Assembly (NCBI GenBank): GCA_965220485.1
Contig: OZ244832.1
Coordinates: 930,001 to 994,000 of the forward strand
DNA: 64,000 bases
Direction: 5' to 3'
From: Aldehydirespirator sp965220485
GTDB taxonomy: Bacteria > Actinomycetota > Acidimicrobiia > Acidimicrobiales > Aldehydirespiratoraceae
Both the position numbers and the translations under genes were made by a program. Below, in pieces: positions 51,949 through 59,642 of this stretch; positions within the stretch are counted from its first letter, which is position 1; each line of letters opens with the position of its first letter. Below the pieces are notes generated by a model. The model saw only the letters and a program-made list of their open reading frames with translations. It was not told the origin of the DNA and did no database searches.

Positions 51949-52260
51949 ATGGGCCAGCTATTCGATCCGGACACGCCGCCTACACCCACAGAATGGCCGC
52001 GGGGCACACGCTTCGGACGGGCCGCGGCGCTCATCGAGCGCTTCGAGTTTGTCCCCGCGAAGGGAGGGGCGAGGGTCTGGGCGGCGCTCTATAGGCACCT
52101 GAGAGCCGACGCCGAGCACTATCGGAACATCGGGATCACTCACTTTGCCGAGAAGCTTGACTTGCTGGCGGCCAGGGCCCTCGGAGCGGTCCGGAGGCAC
52201 CAATTCTACGGACCGTCGCTGCCAGCCACCTTGCACCATCCGCGGGAGGTGCTCTGGTGA
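51949..52260 (+). CDS. Small hypothetical protein
   Basis: 103 residues from ATG with ggagg 5 nt upstream, an ideal initiation site. It is basic and helical in the middle (FGRAAALIERFEF; ALYRHLRADAEHYRNIG). No family is recognised. It is the only plus-strand gene in the repeat-flanked block and is divergent from the DUF1828 gene. Confidence 0.6.
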   Translation: MGQLFDPDTPPTPTEWPRGTRFGRAAALIERFEFVPAKGGARVWAALYRHLRADAEHYRNIGITHFAEKLDLLAARALGAVRRHQFYGPSLPATLHHPREVLW

Positions 52261-52318
52261 GGCACACGGACCACCGGCCGGTTTAGCCAGCGGACAAGAA
52301 TGATCGCTGGTCCCCAGG

Positions 52319-52445
52319 GCGACGCCCCCGAGGTCGACAAGTGGCGGCACCCGGCAATGCCGCCGCTCACCGTCGCGGACACCGAGGACGGAGGAGCCCT
52401 CGTGCTGCTCTGGAAGCCGAAAGGCTCGATCAGCGCACTAACGCC
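52319..52445 (+). repeat. Direct repeat B (fragment of HNH gene 3' end)
   Basis: Reads GDAPEVDKWRHPAMPPLTV...KPKGSISALTPE in one frame, matching the true C-terminus of the HNH protein. It has one base more than repeat A near 52421, showing that the copies have diverged by an indel. It has no start; it is a gene fragment. Confidence 0.75.
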
Positions 52446-52499
52446 CGAGGCTCTCTGCTGATCCACTGTTCCAGACGGCCATTCTCTGATCTGGGACGT

Positions 52500-52616
52500 A
52501 TCGAAGGATAGCTGTAGACGTACAGTTGTTTTTTCGAGACGTACTAGCTACAGTTGGTTTCGCTGAGCAGTCTGGTACTGCCCGATAAATTATAAAACTA
52601 GCAGAAAGGAGTTATC
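52500..52616 (+). promoter_or_regulatory. AT-rich promoter region of the DndB-like gene
   Basis: Two similar elements, gacgtacagttg-tttttt and gacgtactagctacagttgg-ttt, are spaced ~25 bp apart and may be operator half-sites. An AT-rich gataaattataaaact stretch resembles a -10 region. It is followed by an excellent aaaggag ribosome-binding site before ATG 52617. The AT-rich stretch near 52587-52603 contrasts with the GC-rich surroundings. Confidence 0.5.
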
Positions 52617-53771
52617 ATGTCTTTCAGTAACGTGACAAGCCGTCTCAAGCCCACCTTCCGCGTTCCCGCCACCCGGGGCCGGATGGGGAACACCAACTAC
52701 TACACGGCGACTTTGCCGTTCGGGGCCGTCGTCAAGCTCTTCACCTTCGATCCGGACCAAATGCTCGAGTTGACGCCGGAGAACAGGAGCCAACGAGTGC
52801 TCAACTCCAAGAGGATCCCTGAGATTGCCAACTACGTCCTAGACCACGAGGACTACATCTTCTCGGCCGTCACCGTCTCGGTCGACTCCGACGAGGTCGA
52901 CTTCGACGAGGTCGAGCCGGGGGCCAATATCGGCGAGTTGGTGCTGCCACTTGAGGCGAAGTACGTGATCAACGACGGCCAGCACCGGGTGGCGGGCATC
53001 TCAGAGGCGCTCCGTCGCGACTCGGCGCTCGCTGATGACACGATTTCGGTGGTCGTTCTCCCTGACGGTGGCTTGGAGCGCAGCCAGCAGATCTTCTCCG
53101 ATCTCAACCGCACGGTGCACAAGACTTCGAAGTCGCTCGACATCCTCTTTGACCACCGTTTGCCGATCAACCGCATCACCATGGCCTGCGTTGAGGAGGT
53201 GCCGCTGTTCAAGGACCGCATCGACAAGGAACGGGTGTCGCTATCCGTGCGATCAGCGAGGTTCGCCACCCTCTCCGGGCTGCAGCAGGCCAACGTTCAG
53301 CTGTTGGGCAACCTGCCCGAGAGGCTCCCGGAAGCAGAGGTGGAGGACATGAGATCGTTGGCGATCGACTTCTGGATCCTCCTTACGGACCTGGTGGTGC
53401 CCTGGCGGGGGATCCTCGAGGGTGACACCAAGCCCCAGCACGCCCGGCAGGTGTACGTGTCGTCCTATGCGCTGTCGCTGTGGGCTCTCGGCTTCGCCGG
53501 AGGTGCTGCTCGAGCCGCGCACGATGACACGAGCACCGCTTGGACCGAGATCCTCGACGGCCTGGCTGAGATCGACTGGCGAAAGACCAACCGTGACTGG
53601 CAGGGCATCTGCATGGCAGAGACGGAAGTCGTCACTCGCGCTCCCACTCGTCGAGCAACGGCGCGGTACATCATGTGGAAGCTCGGTCTCGAGACGGAAC
53701 GGCCAGCCACGGTCATTGCTGAAGACCGGATCCTGCGCGCAGTAGAGCGTGACGCAAGAGGAACCTGGTGA
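52617..53771 (+). CDS. DndB-like DGQHR-domain protein
   Basis: 384 residues. The signature DGQHR is at residues 120-124 (INDGQHRVAGISEAL), followed by SDLNRTVHKTSKSLDILFDH. This is the DndB/DGQHR fold, a ParB-like domain. In Dnd phosphorothioate systems DndB regulates or assists modification, but no dndA, C, D or E is present here. It starts a plus-strand pair with a NYN nuclease and converges on the modification-like operon at 54.6-59.6 kb, so it may be its DNA-binding or regulatory component (inference). Confidence 0.82.
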   Translation: MSFSNVTSRLKPTFRVPATRGRMGNTNYYTATLPFGAVVKLFTFDPDQMLELTPENRSQRVLNSKRIPEIANYVLDHEDYIFSAVTVSVDSDEVDFDEVEPGANIGELVLPLEAKYVINDGQHRVAGISEALRRDSALADDTISVVVLPDGGLERSQQIFSDLNRTVHKTSKSLDILFDHRLPINRITMACVEEVPLFKDRIDKERVSLSVRSARFATLSGLQQANVQLLGNLPERLPEAEVEDMRSLAIDFWILLTDLVVPWRGILEGDTKPQHARQVYVSSYALSLWALGFAGGAARAAHDDTSTAWTEILDGLAEIDWRKTNRDWQGICMAETEVVTRAPTRRATARYIMWKLGLETERPATVIAEDRILRAVERDARGTW

Positions 53772-53867
53772 CGAGCGGTACGCGAAGAGGAGTTGGCCTG
53801 ATGGCCGCGGCGAGCCCTGTGGTTTCTGGAATGCCGATTGACGCATGCTCGAAGGGAGGCCACAGCC

Positions 53868-54476
53868 ATGTCTGGTCTTGACAGGCTCGCTCTGTTCATC
53901 GACTACCAGAACGCCTATCGTGGCGCGCGGCAGGCGTTCGGCGAAGACGGCGATCACCATGTCGTTGGACAGTTCGATCCCCTCAAGCTCGCCAAGCTGA
54001 TTGAGCAGCGCCATCCGAGCTATCCAGGTGCACGACTTCGCAAGCTTGTCCAAGTCCAGATCTATCGCGGCATGCCGAGTTCGACGAAGAGCCGAGTGGG
54101 GTACTCGGCGGCTCGCAGGCAGGTCAGTCGCTGGAGCCGCGCTGCAGGCACCCACGGGCCCCGACTAGAGGTCTGCACCCGGCAGCTCGACTACCGCACC
54201 GGTACTCCGCGCGAAAAGGGGATCGACGTGGTGCTCGCCCTAGATCTTGCGTTCGGTGCCGCCAACGGAGACTTCGACGTCGTGGTGTTGTTCTCGGGAG
54301 ACTCCGACCTGCTGCCAGCACTGGAGCGTGCGAACGCGGCGGGAGTGGTCTGCGAGACGTCAGCATGGACCGGTGGAGGCAGGCGACAACCCCAGAAGAG
54401 CTACCTCCGGTGGGAGCATCGCATTGGCCAACGGGACTACGATCTGGTCCACGACTCCTTCGACTATCGCCGGTAG
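53868..54476 (+). CDS. NYN-domain (PIN-like) ribonuclease
   Basis: 202 residues from ATG 53868 with agggagg 8 nt upstream. NYN markers: LALFIDYQNAYRGARQ, KGIDVVLALDLAFGAANGD and VVLFSGDSDLLPAL, giving the acidic metal site of the family. NYN proteins are RNA-cleaving or RNA-binding. It lies ~95 bp downstream of the DndB-like gene in the same direction and ends at a strong terminator. Confidence 0.85.
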   Translation: MSGLDRLALFIDYQNAYRGARQAFGEDGDHHVVGQFDPLKLAKLIEQRHPSYPGARLRKLVQVQIYRGMPSSTKSRVGYSAARRQVSRWSRAAGTHGPRLEVCTRQLDYRTGTPREKGIDVVLALDLAFGAANGDFDVVVLFSGDSDLLPALERANAAGVVCETSAWTGGGRRQPQKSYLRWEHRIGQRDYDLVHDSFDYRR

Positions 54477-54532
54477 CTTTGCGACCGTGGTTGCAATGGG
54501 CTCCGCGTTGCGCTAGACAATCAATCAATCTT

Positions 54533-54583
54533 CCCCGCCGTCCACCATCGCTTGTCGGTGGTGCACTGGCGGGGCTTTTCTTT
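54533..54583 (+). terminator. Rho-independent terminator after NYN gene
   Basis: CCCCGCC at 54533-54539 pairs with GGCGGGG at 54568-54574, with an inner CCACC/GGTGG stem, followed by cttttcttt. This is a textbook intrinsic terminator separating the plus-strand pair from the convergent minus-strand operon. Confidence 0.85.
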
Positions 54584-54641
54584 GGCCCAACGCAGGAAGC
54601 GGACCGCGAGCGGCATCCCCTGTGATGGACGCCGTCTATTT

Positions 54642-55037
54642 TCAGTGGTCCCAGAGCCAGTTCAGGTCAGCGAAGGCGAGCCCTTCGCCGAAGTTGTCGA
54701 TGGTGTCCCGGACGTTGAGGATGAGGCAGCGGTCATCGCCACCGTTCAGCGGACCCCTCAGCCCTCTTCCGATCATCTGGAAGTAGAGGTTCGGGCTGTA
54801 CACCGGCCGAGCCACGATGATGGCCCGTGTCTTGGGCGCATCGAATCCCTCGCGGAACACGCCGTAGTTGACGAGCGCAGTGATTGCTCCGCTGCGAAAT
54901 CCCTCAACCACGCGCCGGCGGGTGGCCGGTTCGGTGGTTCCGCTCACTGATCTCGCCGTGATCCCCTGCAGGTTCAGCAGTGCCGCCAGGGTCTGAGCGT
55001 GTTCCACTGATGTCGCGAAGATCAAGCTGGTCCACAT
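54642..55037 (-). pseudogene. SF2 helicase C-terminal remnant
   Basis: 131 codons encode only the second RecA lobe of a superfamily-2 helicase: SLIFATSVEHAQTLAALL (motif IV region), NYGVFREGFDAPKT (motif V) and YFQMIGRGLRGPLNGG (motif VI, Q-x2-GRGLR). Motifs I-III are missing. The 3' end of the ImmA frame runs over its start in another frame. A large internal deletion has probably removed the ATPase half, so it is unlikely to function. Confidence 0.8.
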
Positions 55038-56241
55038 CGAGCGCGAACCTGTCGATCTCGTCGGCCTCTGACCCGTAAGCGGATTGATGCTTCAGCCGAA
55101 GTGCTGCAAGCCCTGGTTGGTGAAGGCGCAAGTTCAGGATTCGGCGGCCGGTCCCTCCAACCACTGGTGAGTCTGCGGCATCCGAAGTTCTGGGCTCAGC
55201 GTTTGACGCGGTGTCGCTGAGTCGTGCCAGCCGTGCTCTGCGGGCGTCCCGGCTGGACAGTTCGGGCGCCCGCGCGGTGATGTACCGATCTCCGACCAGA
55301 GACATCCTGCCGTCCATCTCGATGGCTTCGTCCGAGGGTTTGAGACCCGCCGCACGAGCCAGGTTGATGGCGGCGCGGGGCACGGGAACTCGTGTGCTCT
55401 GGCCCTGTCGCATCCGGTCTGCGAGGTCGGTCAGGCTCTCGCTAAGGCCGAGCTGACCACGAAAACCGGTGAGCTGCATTGCCGGAGGTTCGGTCGTCCG
55501 ATCCTTGGACGGCTCGCGGTCAGCGAAGAACCATCGGTATCCGGTGCTCCGATTCTCGGGAAGCGATATGACGACTTCATCGTCGGTGTGGACACGCAGT
55601 CTCTCACCGTGCCACTGCTCGTCAACAGACCAGACGTCTGCGGTGCCGACAACCGGGCGCTGTCCCCGCCCGATCTCCGTTTTGACCTCAATCGGTCTCT
55701 TCTTCAGCAATTCGTTGGCTGTGAAGCCGCTAATGGCGTCTAGATTCGCGAGTTGGCGCACTGCAGCCTCGTAGCTGACACCTGCCTCGCGGGCCACTGT
55801 GTAGGCAGCCTTGGGAGAAACGTCTCGCTGTACACCCAAGCGCTTGAGCGTTCCGAACACTAACGGCGGAGGCATCAGCAACGAAGCGGCGAAGACCTGT
55901 GCGAGCTGCTCAGACTCGTCTGGGGTGTCTCCGAGCACCTGCTCCTCCGTGTCGAGCGCTGGGCCGCGGCTGTGGTGGAGCCGCCAGTGCCCCAGTTCGT
56001 GGGCCGCTGTGTAGCGCTGAATGGAGACGGGCCGTTGAGTCGTGATGAGGGCGCCGCCCGATCCCTCCGGCAAGTATGAGCCGAGCAGTCCATCGAGAGG
56101 AAGGAACGCCAGCCACAGTCCAAGCTGTTCGCATAGGCCGAAGACGTCGATTTGGCGCGTCTGATCAACCCCACTGTCCGCCAGAAGCCGACTCGCTGAC
56201 TCAGCGGCCTCAAGCCGACGCACTCGACGCCCTGCGATCAT
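54904..56241 (-). CDS. ImmA/IrrE metallopeptidase with chagasin-like segment
   Basis: 445 residues from ATG 56241 overlapping the XRE gene's stop (ATGA). The Zn-peptidase HELGH motif is at residues 81-85 (TAAHELGHWRLHH), with downstream SEQLAQVFAASLLMP carrying the third ligand region. At 224-238, VVISLPENRSTGYRWFF resembles the NxSTGYxW loop of chagasin/I42 protease inhibitors, an unusual fusion. The last ~80 residues look like run-on into decayed helicase or HNH sequence. ImmA proteases cleave partner XRE repressors to switch on neighbouring genes. Confidence 0.85.
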   Translation of the reverse strand: MIAGRRVRRLEAAESASRLLADSGVDQTRQIDVFGLCEQLGLWLAFLPLDGLLGSYLPEGSGGALITTQRPVSIQRYTAAHELGHWRLHHSRGPALDTEEQVLGDTPDESEQLAQVFAASLLMPPPLVFGTLKRLGVQRDVSPKAAYTVAREAGVSYEAAVRQLANLDAISGFTANELLKKRPIEVKTEIGRGQRPVVGTADVWSVDEQWHGERLRVHTDDEVVISLPENRSTGYRWFFADREPSKDRTTEPPAMQLTGFRGQLGLSESLTDLADRMRQGQSTRVPVPRAAINLARAAGLKPSDEAIEMDGRMSLVGDRYITARAPELSSRDARRARLARLSDTASNAEPRTSDAADSPVVGGTGRRILNLRLHQPGLAALRLKHQSAYGSEADEIDRFALDVDQLDLRDISGTRSDPGGTAEPAGDHGEISERNHRTGHPPARG

Positions 56242-56654
56242 AGTCTGCCGCCGTCGTCGTCTTGGCGGGGTTCGCCAGGTCGGCCTGCCCCGGCTAGGAA
56301 CTCCGCGAAGCGCAGTACCTGCTCCTTGTCGTTGTCCGACAGGGCTGAAGTAGCGCGAAACAGCGGCGCTGAAACGTCGATCTCGATGTCCTCGCCGAGA
56401 AGCCAACCGACCGGACGGCGATACAAGCGTGCCAACCGACGCAGTTCAAGCGAAGACACACGGCGTTTGCCGGCCTCCAGAGCCGAGACGCTCGCTCGTG
56501 GAATCCCGAGCGCTTGAGCGATGTCTTCTTGCAGCAGGCCAACGTATTCGCGAGCCTCTCGAAGCCGCGCGGCGAGTTCTTGTTGCTCCGACTCGCCACT
56601 TGCGTCAGGAGCGCCCTGAATCGCATGAACGTCATCCTGATCTCCACCCGTCAT
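56238..56654 (-). CDS. XRE-family transcriptional regulator
   Basis: 138 residues from ATG 56654, which overlaps the stop of the AcpS gene; aggggg lies upstream. An HTH is present at ~residues 28-80 (LREAREYVGLLQEDIAQALGIPRASVSALEAGKR), followed by a charged C-terminal region. It is the upstream partner of the ImmA protease, the repressor/protease pair used by phages and mobile elements. It likely controls this operon. Confidence 0.88.
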   Translation of the reverse strand: MTGGDQDDVHAIQGAPDASGESEQQELAARLREAREYVGLLQEDIAQALGIPRASVSALEAGKRRVSSLELRRLARLYRRPVGWLLGEDIEIDVSAPLFRATSALSDNDKEQVLRFAEFLAGAGRPGEPRQDDDGGRL

Positions 56655-57133
56655 GACTTTTCCCCCTTGATTTCTTGCTGAATGGCTTCCGAGCATCCAT
56701 CCGACGAACGCGGCGCAGCCACCGCAAACGCGACTGCCCACCCGTGTTCGTGAGACGTCGAGACATGTAGGTTTCCAGCCCCCGCTTGCTCGGCAGCCTC
56801 CGCGGCGCTGCCCTCAAGCCGCGCTGTCGGTGCGCCGTTCACGCAGTGCGTAACTTCGATGTCGAGCGGGTCGACGTCACCCAGTCCTCGTCTGAGTGCC
56901 TTCATTATGGCTTCCTTCGCTGCCCATCGCGAGGCGAGGCGTTCCGGGCTGTGCTCCGCATCTCGTTGTTCGGCATCTGTCCAACATGCATCAAGGAATG
57001 TCGAGTGCCCCGAAGCTAAGAGCTCCTCAAGCATTCCAACGTTCACTAAGTCAACACCGATTCCCACGACACCCTCTGAGGGAAGAGTCAACTTGTCGAG
57101 TGCCAGAGCAATACTGATCGAAGGCAAAGTCAT
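56651..57133 (-). CDS. AcpS-type 4'-phosphopantetheinyl transferase
   Basis: 160 residues from ATG 57133, with gagg 7 nt upstream and ATGA overlap with the preceding gene. The metal-binding Asp of GIGVDLVNV is at residue 28; SRWAAKEAIMKAL provides Glu74 and Lys73; VSTSHEHGWAVAFAVA is at the C-terminus, all as in holo-ACP synthase. The enzyme moves phosphopantetheine from CoA to a Ser of a carrier protein. The operon encodes an ACP-like protein two genes upstream, so a dedicated carrier-modifying pair is likely. It is not next to fatty-acid genes. Confidence 0.88.
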   Translation of the reverse strand: MTLPSISIALALDKLTLPSEGVVGIGVDLVNVGMLEELLASGHSTFLDACWTDAEQRDAEHSPERLASRWAAKEAIMKALRRGLGDVDPLDIEVTHCVNGAPTARLEGSAAEAAEQAGAGNLHVSTSHEHGWAVAFAVAAPRSSDGCSEAIQQEIKGEKS

Positions 57134-57984
57134 CGAGAATCCTCTGCGGTCATGTTGTCGAGAGCCCATCGCATATCAACCACAAGTTGTCGTGTTCTTC
57201 GGATCCTTTCACTGTCAACAAGTCCAGCCCGAACAACAAGTTCTCCCATCTTGAAGCCGGTCTGTTGGCAGAGAAACTGCATGAGATATGACAAGCCAAC
57301 GAAGTTCCCATATGCTTTCGTTATCAAGTAATGGTGTCGATAGACCGCAGCGCAGTGCAGTGCGCCATTCAGGAGTGAAAAGTCTAGATGCACAAGACAA
57401 GGGAACCCACGAGTTCGCTTGTCGGTAGCAGCGCAAGTCTGAGCACCCTCAAGGATCGTGGCATCACCTAGACAATCTGCTGACAAATCTACATCGAGTG
57501 TGTTTTCGGTAGCCCTGTTTAGGCGTCTAACGCTGCGAAGTCGGTTGATGACTCGAGAAAGTTGATTGGTACCGTCCGGCTCTTTTCCCGGCCAACTGAT
57601 CATTCGCGAGAAATAGGTGCCCATCCGATTTGCGCGCCCAGTAAGCAAGAGAGGCAGTATTGATCCATAACTGTGGTACAGGTCTTTCGCGGCGTGATCC
57701 ATCGAATGCAGTTGATCCGAAGGCAGATCTGGATGCCAATCGAAGCCTGGGTCCGGATACAGCGATTTTGGGAAGATAGTCTCGGCGACGGTGTCCACGC
57801 TCTGCTCGTTGATCTGTTCCAGTTCCCTGTCAATCCCGTGACGTACGCACCGAATTTCAGTTCCGGGTTGGGTGACGGTCATCATCAGGTGTGCCATGCG
57901 ACCACCTGGTGAGTCCACGGCTTGCTCTAGCGCGAGCAGCCACGCCTCGCTGAGGCTCGTTACAGGTCGGAGGGCGTAGCTCAT
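57130..57984 (-). CDS. Divergent thymidylate-synthase-fold protein
   Basis: 284 residues with ATGA overlaps on both sides. Several ThyA landmarks remain in order: MGTYFSRMISWPG (cf. YGxxWRxWPG; ~121-133), NQLSRVINRLRSVRR (cf. DQLxxVIxxLxxxPxSRR; ~140-154), GFPCLVHL with Cys196 at the nucleophile position (cf. PPCH), then GALHCAAVYRHHY and YGNFVGLSYLMQFLCQQTG with Asn227 (cf. PFNIASYALLxHxxAQxTG). The QRSxD motif is changed, so it is probably not a standard thymidylate synthase. Deoxypyrimidine hydroxymethylases share this fold. Assignment rests on motif order only. Confidence 0.7.
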   Translation of the reverse strand: MSYALRPVTSLSEAWLLALEQAVDSPGGRMAHLMMTVTQPGTEIRCVRHGIDRELEQINEQSVDTVAETIFPKSLYPDPGFDWHPDLPSDQLHSMDHAAKDLYHSYGSILPLLLTGRANRMGTYFSRMISWPGKEPDGTNQLSRVINRLRSVRRLNRATENTLDVDLSADCLGDATILEGAQTCAATDKRTRGFPCLVHLDFSLLNGALHCAAVYRHHYLITKAYGNFVGLSYLMQFLCQQTGFKMGELVVRAGLVDSERIRRTRQLVVDMRWALDNMTAEDSR

Positions 57985-58343
57985 GATGCTTCCTGAGCCG
58001 GTTGCAGTTCGGCGAGCGCTTCGCCCAGCAGTCGGGCCACGCCGGCGACGCTCCTGAGGTCCTTGTTGTTCTTGACCCTTGAGAGGTTGACCACTTTCTG
58101 TCGGCCGACTGCGTGGCCCACCTGGCTGATCAGCCAGACCGAGACCAGGCTGGGTATCCGAGGCGCGCCGTCCTCGGCAGGCTCTTCAAACTGTTGGCCG
58201 GGCCTACCACGGCGCAGCAGTTGTTGTAGATGGCCCTCCAGAGCGTCCGAATCCATGGTAAGAATCTCCTGGGTGGAGACCACGGGTGTGGACGGCTCTA
58301 GTGGGGGCGGCGGGGGGACGCCTGAGTCAATGTCGCTTCTCAT
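57981..58343 (-). CDS. Acyl-carrier-protein-like protein
   Basis: 120 residues from ATG 58343. An alternative ATG at 58352 overlaps the -10 box, so the second is preferred and the mRNA would be leaderless. After a proline-rich leader (residues 8-20), helix I (DSDALEGHLQQLLRR) is followed by RIPSLVSVWLISQVGHAVG, which aligns with the DSL-x-x-V helix II of carrier proteins, with Ser65 at the phosphopantetheine site. A last helix (DLRSVAGVARLLGEAL) matches helix IV. Asp of the usual DSL is Pro. The AcpS two genes downstream would be the matching enzyme. Confidence 0.62.
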   Translation of the reverse strand: MRSDIDSGVPPPPPLEPSTPVVSTQEILTMDSDALEGHLQQLLRRGRPGQQFEEPAEDGAPRIPSLVSVWLISQVGHAVGRQKVVNLSRVKNNKDLRSVAGVARLLGEALAELQPAQEAS

Positions 58344-58380
58344 GACGTGCATGTTAGCAAATTCGACATACGCTTGGCAA
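58344..58380 (-). promoter_or_regulatory. Promoter of the ACP-TS-AcpS-XRE-ImmA operon
   Basis: On the minus strand, TTGCCA (58380-58375), an 18-bp spacer and TGC-TAACAT (extended -10, 58356-58351) end 7 nt before ATG 58343. Transcription should begin at or next to the start codon, giving a leaderless mRNA. It is the likely target of the XRE repressor, although I see no obvious operator palindrome. Confidence 0.6.
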
Positions 58381-58475
58381 GCATTCTCCGCCCAGCCTGG
58401 ACAGATCCCCTGCTCGGCAGAGTCTATCTACATTCAAATATCATAGAAGCTCATGTGGCTTGCCTTAGGCTAGGC

Positions 58476-59642
58476 TTACGCTGTCGGATTGGGGAAGGTC
58501 GTTGGCGCGTCCGCGGTCCAACTGAGGCCCCACTTGGGTGGATAGCCCAAGGCCAGGGGACGCTCATTGGGTGTGAAGTTCTGTTTCACGCGACTAGGGC
58601 CGCCGTTGGATCGGCCGGGGTGCCGGACTCGTGCGTACTTGTCGACCTCGCAGAAGAGGTTCTGGCAGTCGATTAGCTGTAAGGGTCGACCATCGAGATC
58701 CTGAAATGGTGTCGGCTGATCCTTGAGATACTGCTCAGCGGCCGCCGCCATACAGGCCACAACCTGTTCTGGGGCAAGCCCGCCGGTGTCCTCGAAGCAC
58801 TTCGCGATGCCGCGGATCGCACCGGGACCTGCCACCACGAAGTCCATCTCGTCGAAATCGAAGTGCGGTGAGTAGTTGAGGTCGATGGCGTATTGAAATG
58901 CCAGAAACGAGCCGAAGGATGGGATGTTCAAGAGTTGAAGATAGAGGTCCGCTAGCGATGCCGCCGTGCCGAGCCGGTCGAGTTCCCCGTCCTGAAGCAG
59001 GCCATCGAGAAGGGCGAGGTGGTTCCGGTGCTTTCGAAAGAAGCCGAGCTTGGGGCTGGGCATGATGTAGGCGGCAGAGTAGAGGCGCTCCCCGGCGTGG
59101 AGGCGCTCGTCAAGAAAACGTCCGTAGGTCTCAGGATCGAACGAAGCGACATCAGGCTCGCCAGCCCTTGCCACAAGGTGCTCCCAAGTATCGATCCGAT
59201 TGAAGATCTTGAACAGCAGAACCCGCAGGATCGTGTCTTGGGTGTCGTGGTAGCGGTCGTAGATCACACGCTGCAGCAGGTACTGACTGACTCGATCCGA
59301 GGCACGGTAGGCATTCGTGAATCTGTGCCGAGCTAGAACGTCATCGTCGGTCCAAGGAGCTGGCTCGCCCGAAACACGGCTATAGAACATCGACTGGCGT
59401 TCGGCCGCAAGAAACCAATACGACCAGAACACTTCGGTCGCGATGACCGAGTGGCCGTTGAGCGAGAGGCGCCATGTTCCGGCTTCGGGCCGCCGCTCGA
59501 CGGATGAGCGGCCCTGCGCCCGGCCTGTTGCGCTGCTGTCCAACTCCGGGTCGTCCTGCCCGCCGTCATGAAGGAACCCCGTGGATGCGACGCTCTCGGG
59601 AGGGTCGAGCGACGGGCGTTCTACGAACTGGTTCTCATCCAT
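58476..59642 (-). CDS. 5-hmdU-kinase/thymine-pyrophosphorylase-like helical-domain protein
   Basis: 388 residues, ATG with ggaagag upstream. The region ~72-140 (FWSYWFLAAERQSMFYSR..., YRASDRVSQYLLQRVIYD, VLLFKIFNRIDTWEHL) is characteristic, from memory, of the helical domain of alpha-glutamyl/putrescinyl thymine pyrophosphorylases and 5-hydroxymethyl-dU DNA kinases. Those enzymes hypermodify thymine in phage DNA. The C-terminal third has conserved-looking GIAKCFEDTGG and CEVDKYARVRHPG. It is separated by ~120 bp, with a promoter, from the downstream operon in the same direction. A role in base modification is inferred. Confidence 0.72.
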   Translation of the reverse strand: MDENQFVERPSLDPPESVASTGFLHDGGQDDPELDSSATGRAQGRSSVERRPEAGTWRLSLNGHSVIATEVFWSYWFLAAERQSMFYSRVSGEPAPWTDDDVLARHRFTNAYRASDRVSQYLLQRVIYDRYHDTQDTILRVLLFKIFNRIDTWEHLVARAGEPDVASFDPETYGRFLDERLHAGERLYSAAYIMPSPKLGFFRKHRNHLALLDGLLQDGELDRLGTAASLADLYLQLLNIPSFGSFLAFQYAIDLNYSPHFDFDEMDFVVAGPGAIRGIAKCFEDTGGLAPEQVVACMAAAAEQYLKDQPTPFQDLDGRPLQLIDCQNLFCEVDKYARVRHPGRSNGGPSRVKQNFTPNERPLALGYPPKWGLSWTADAPTTFPNPTA

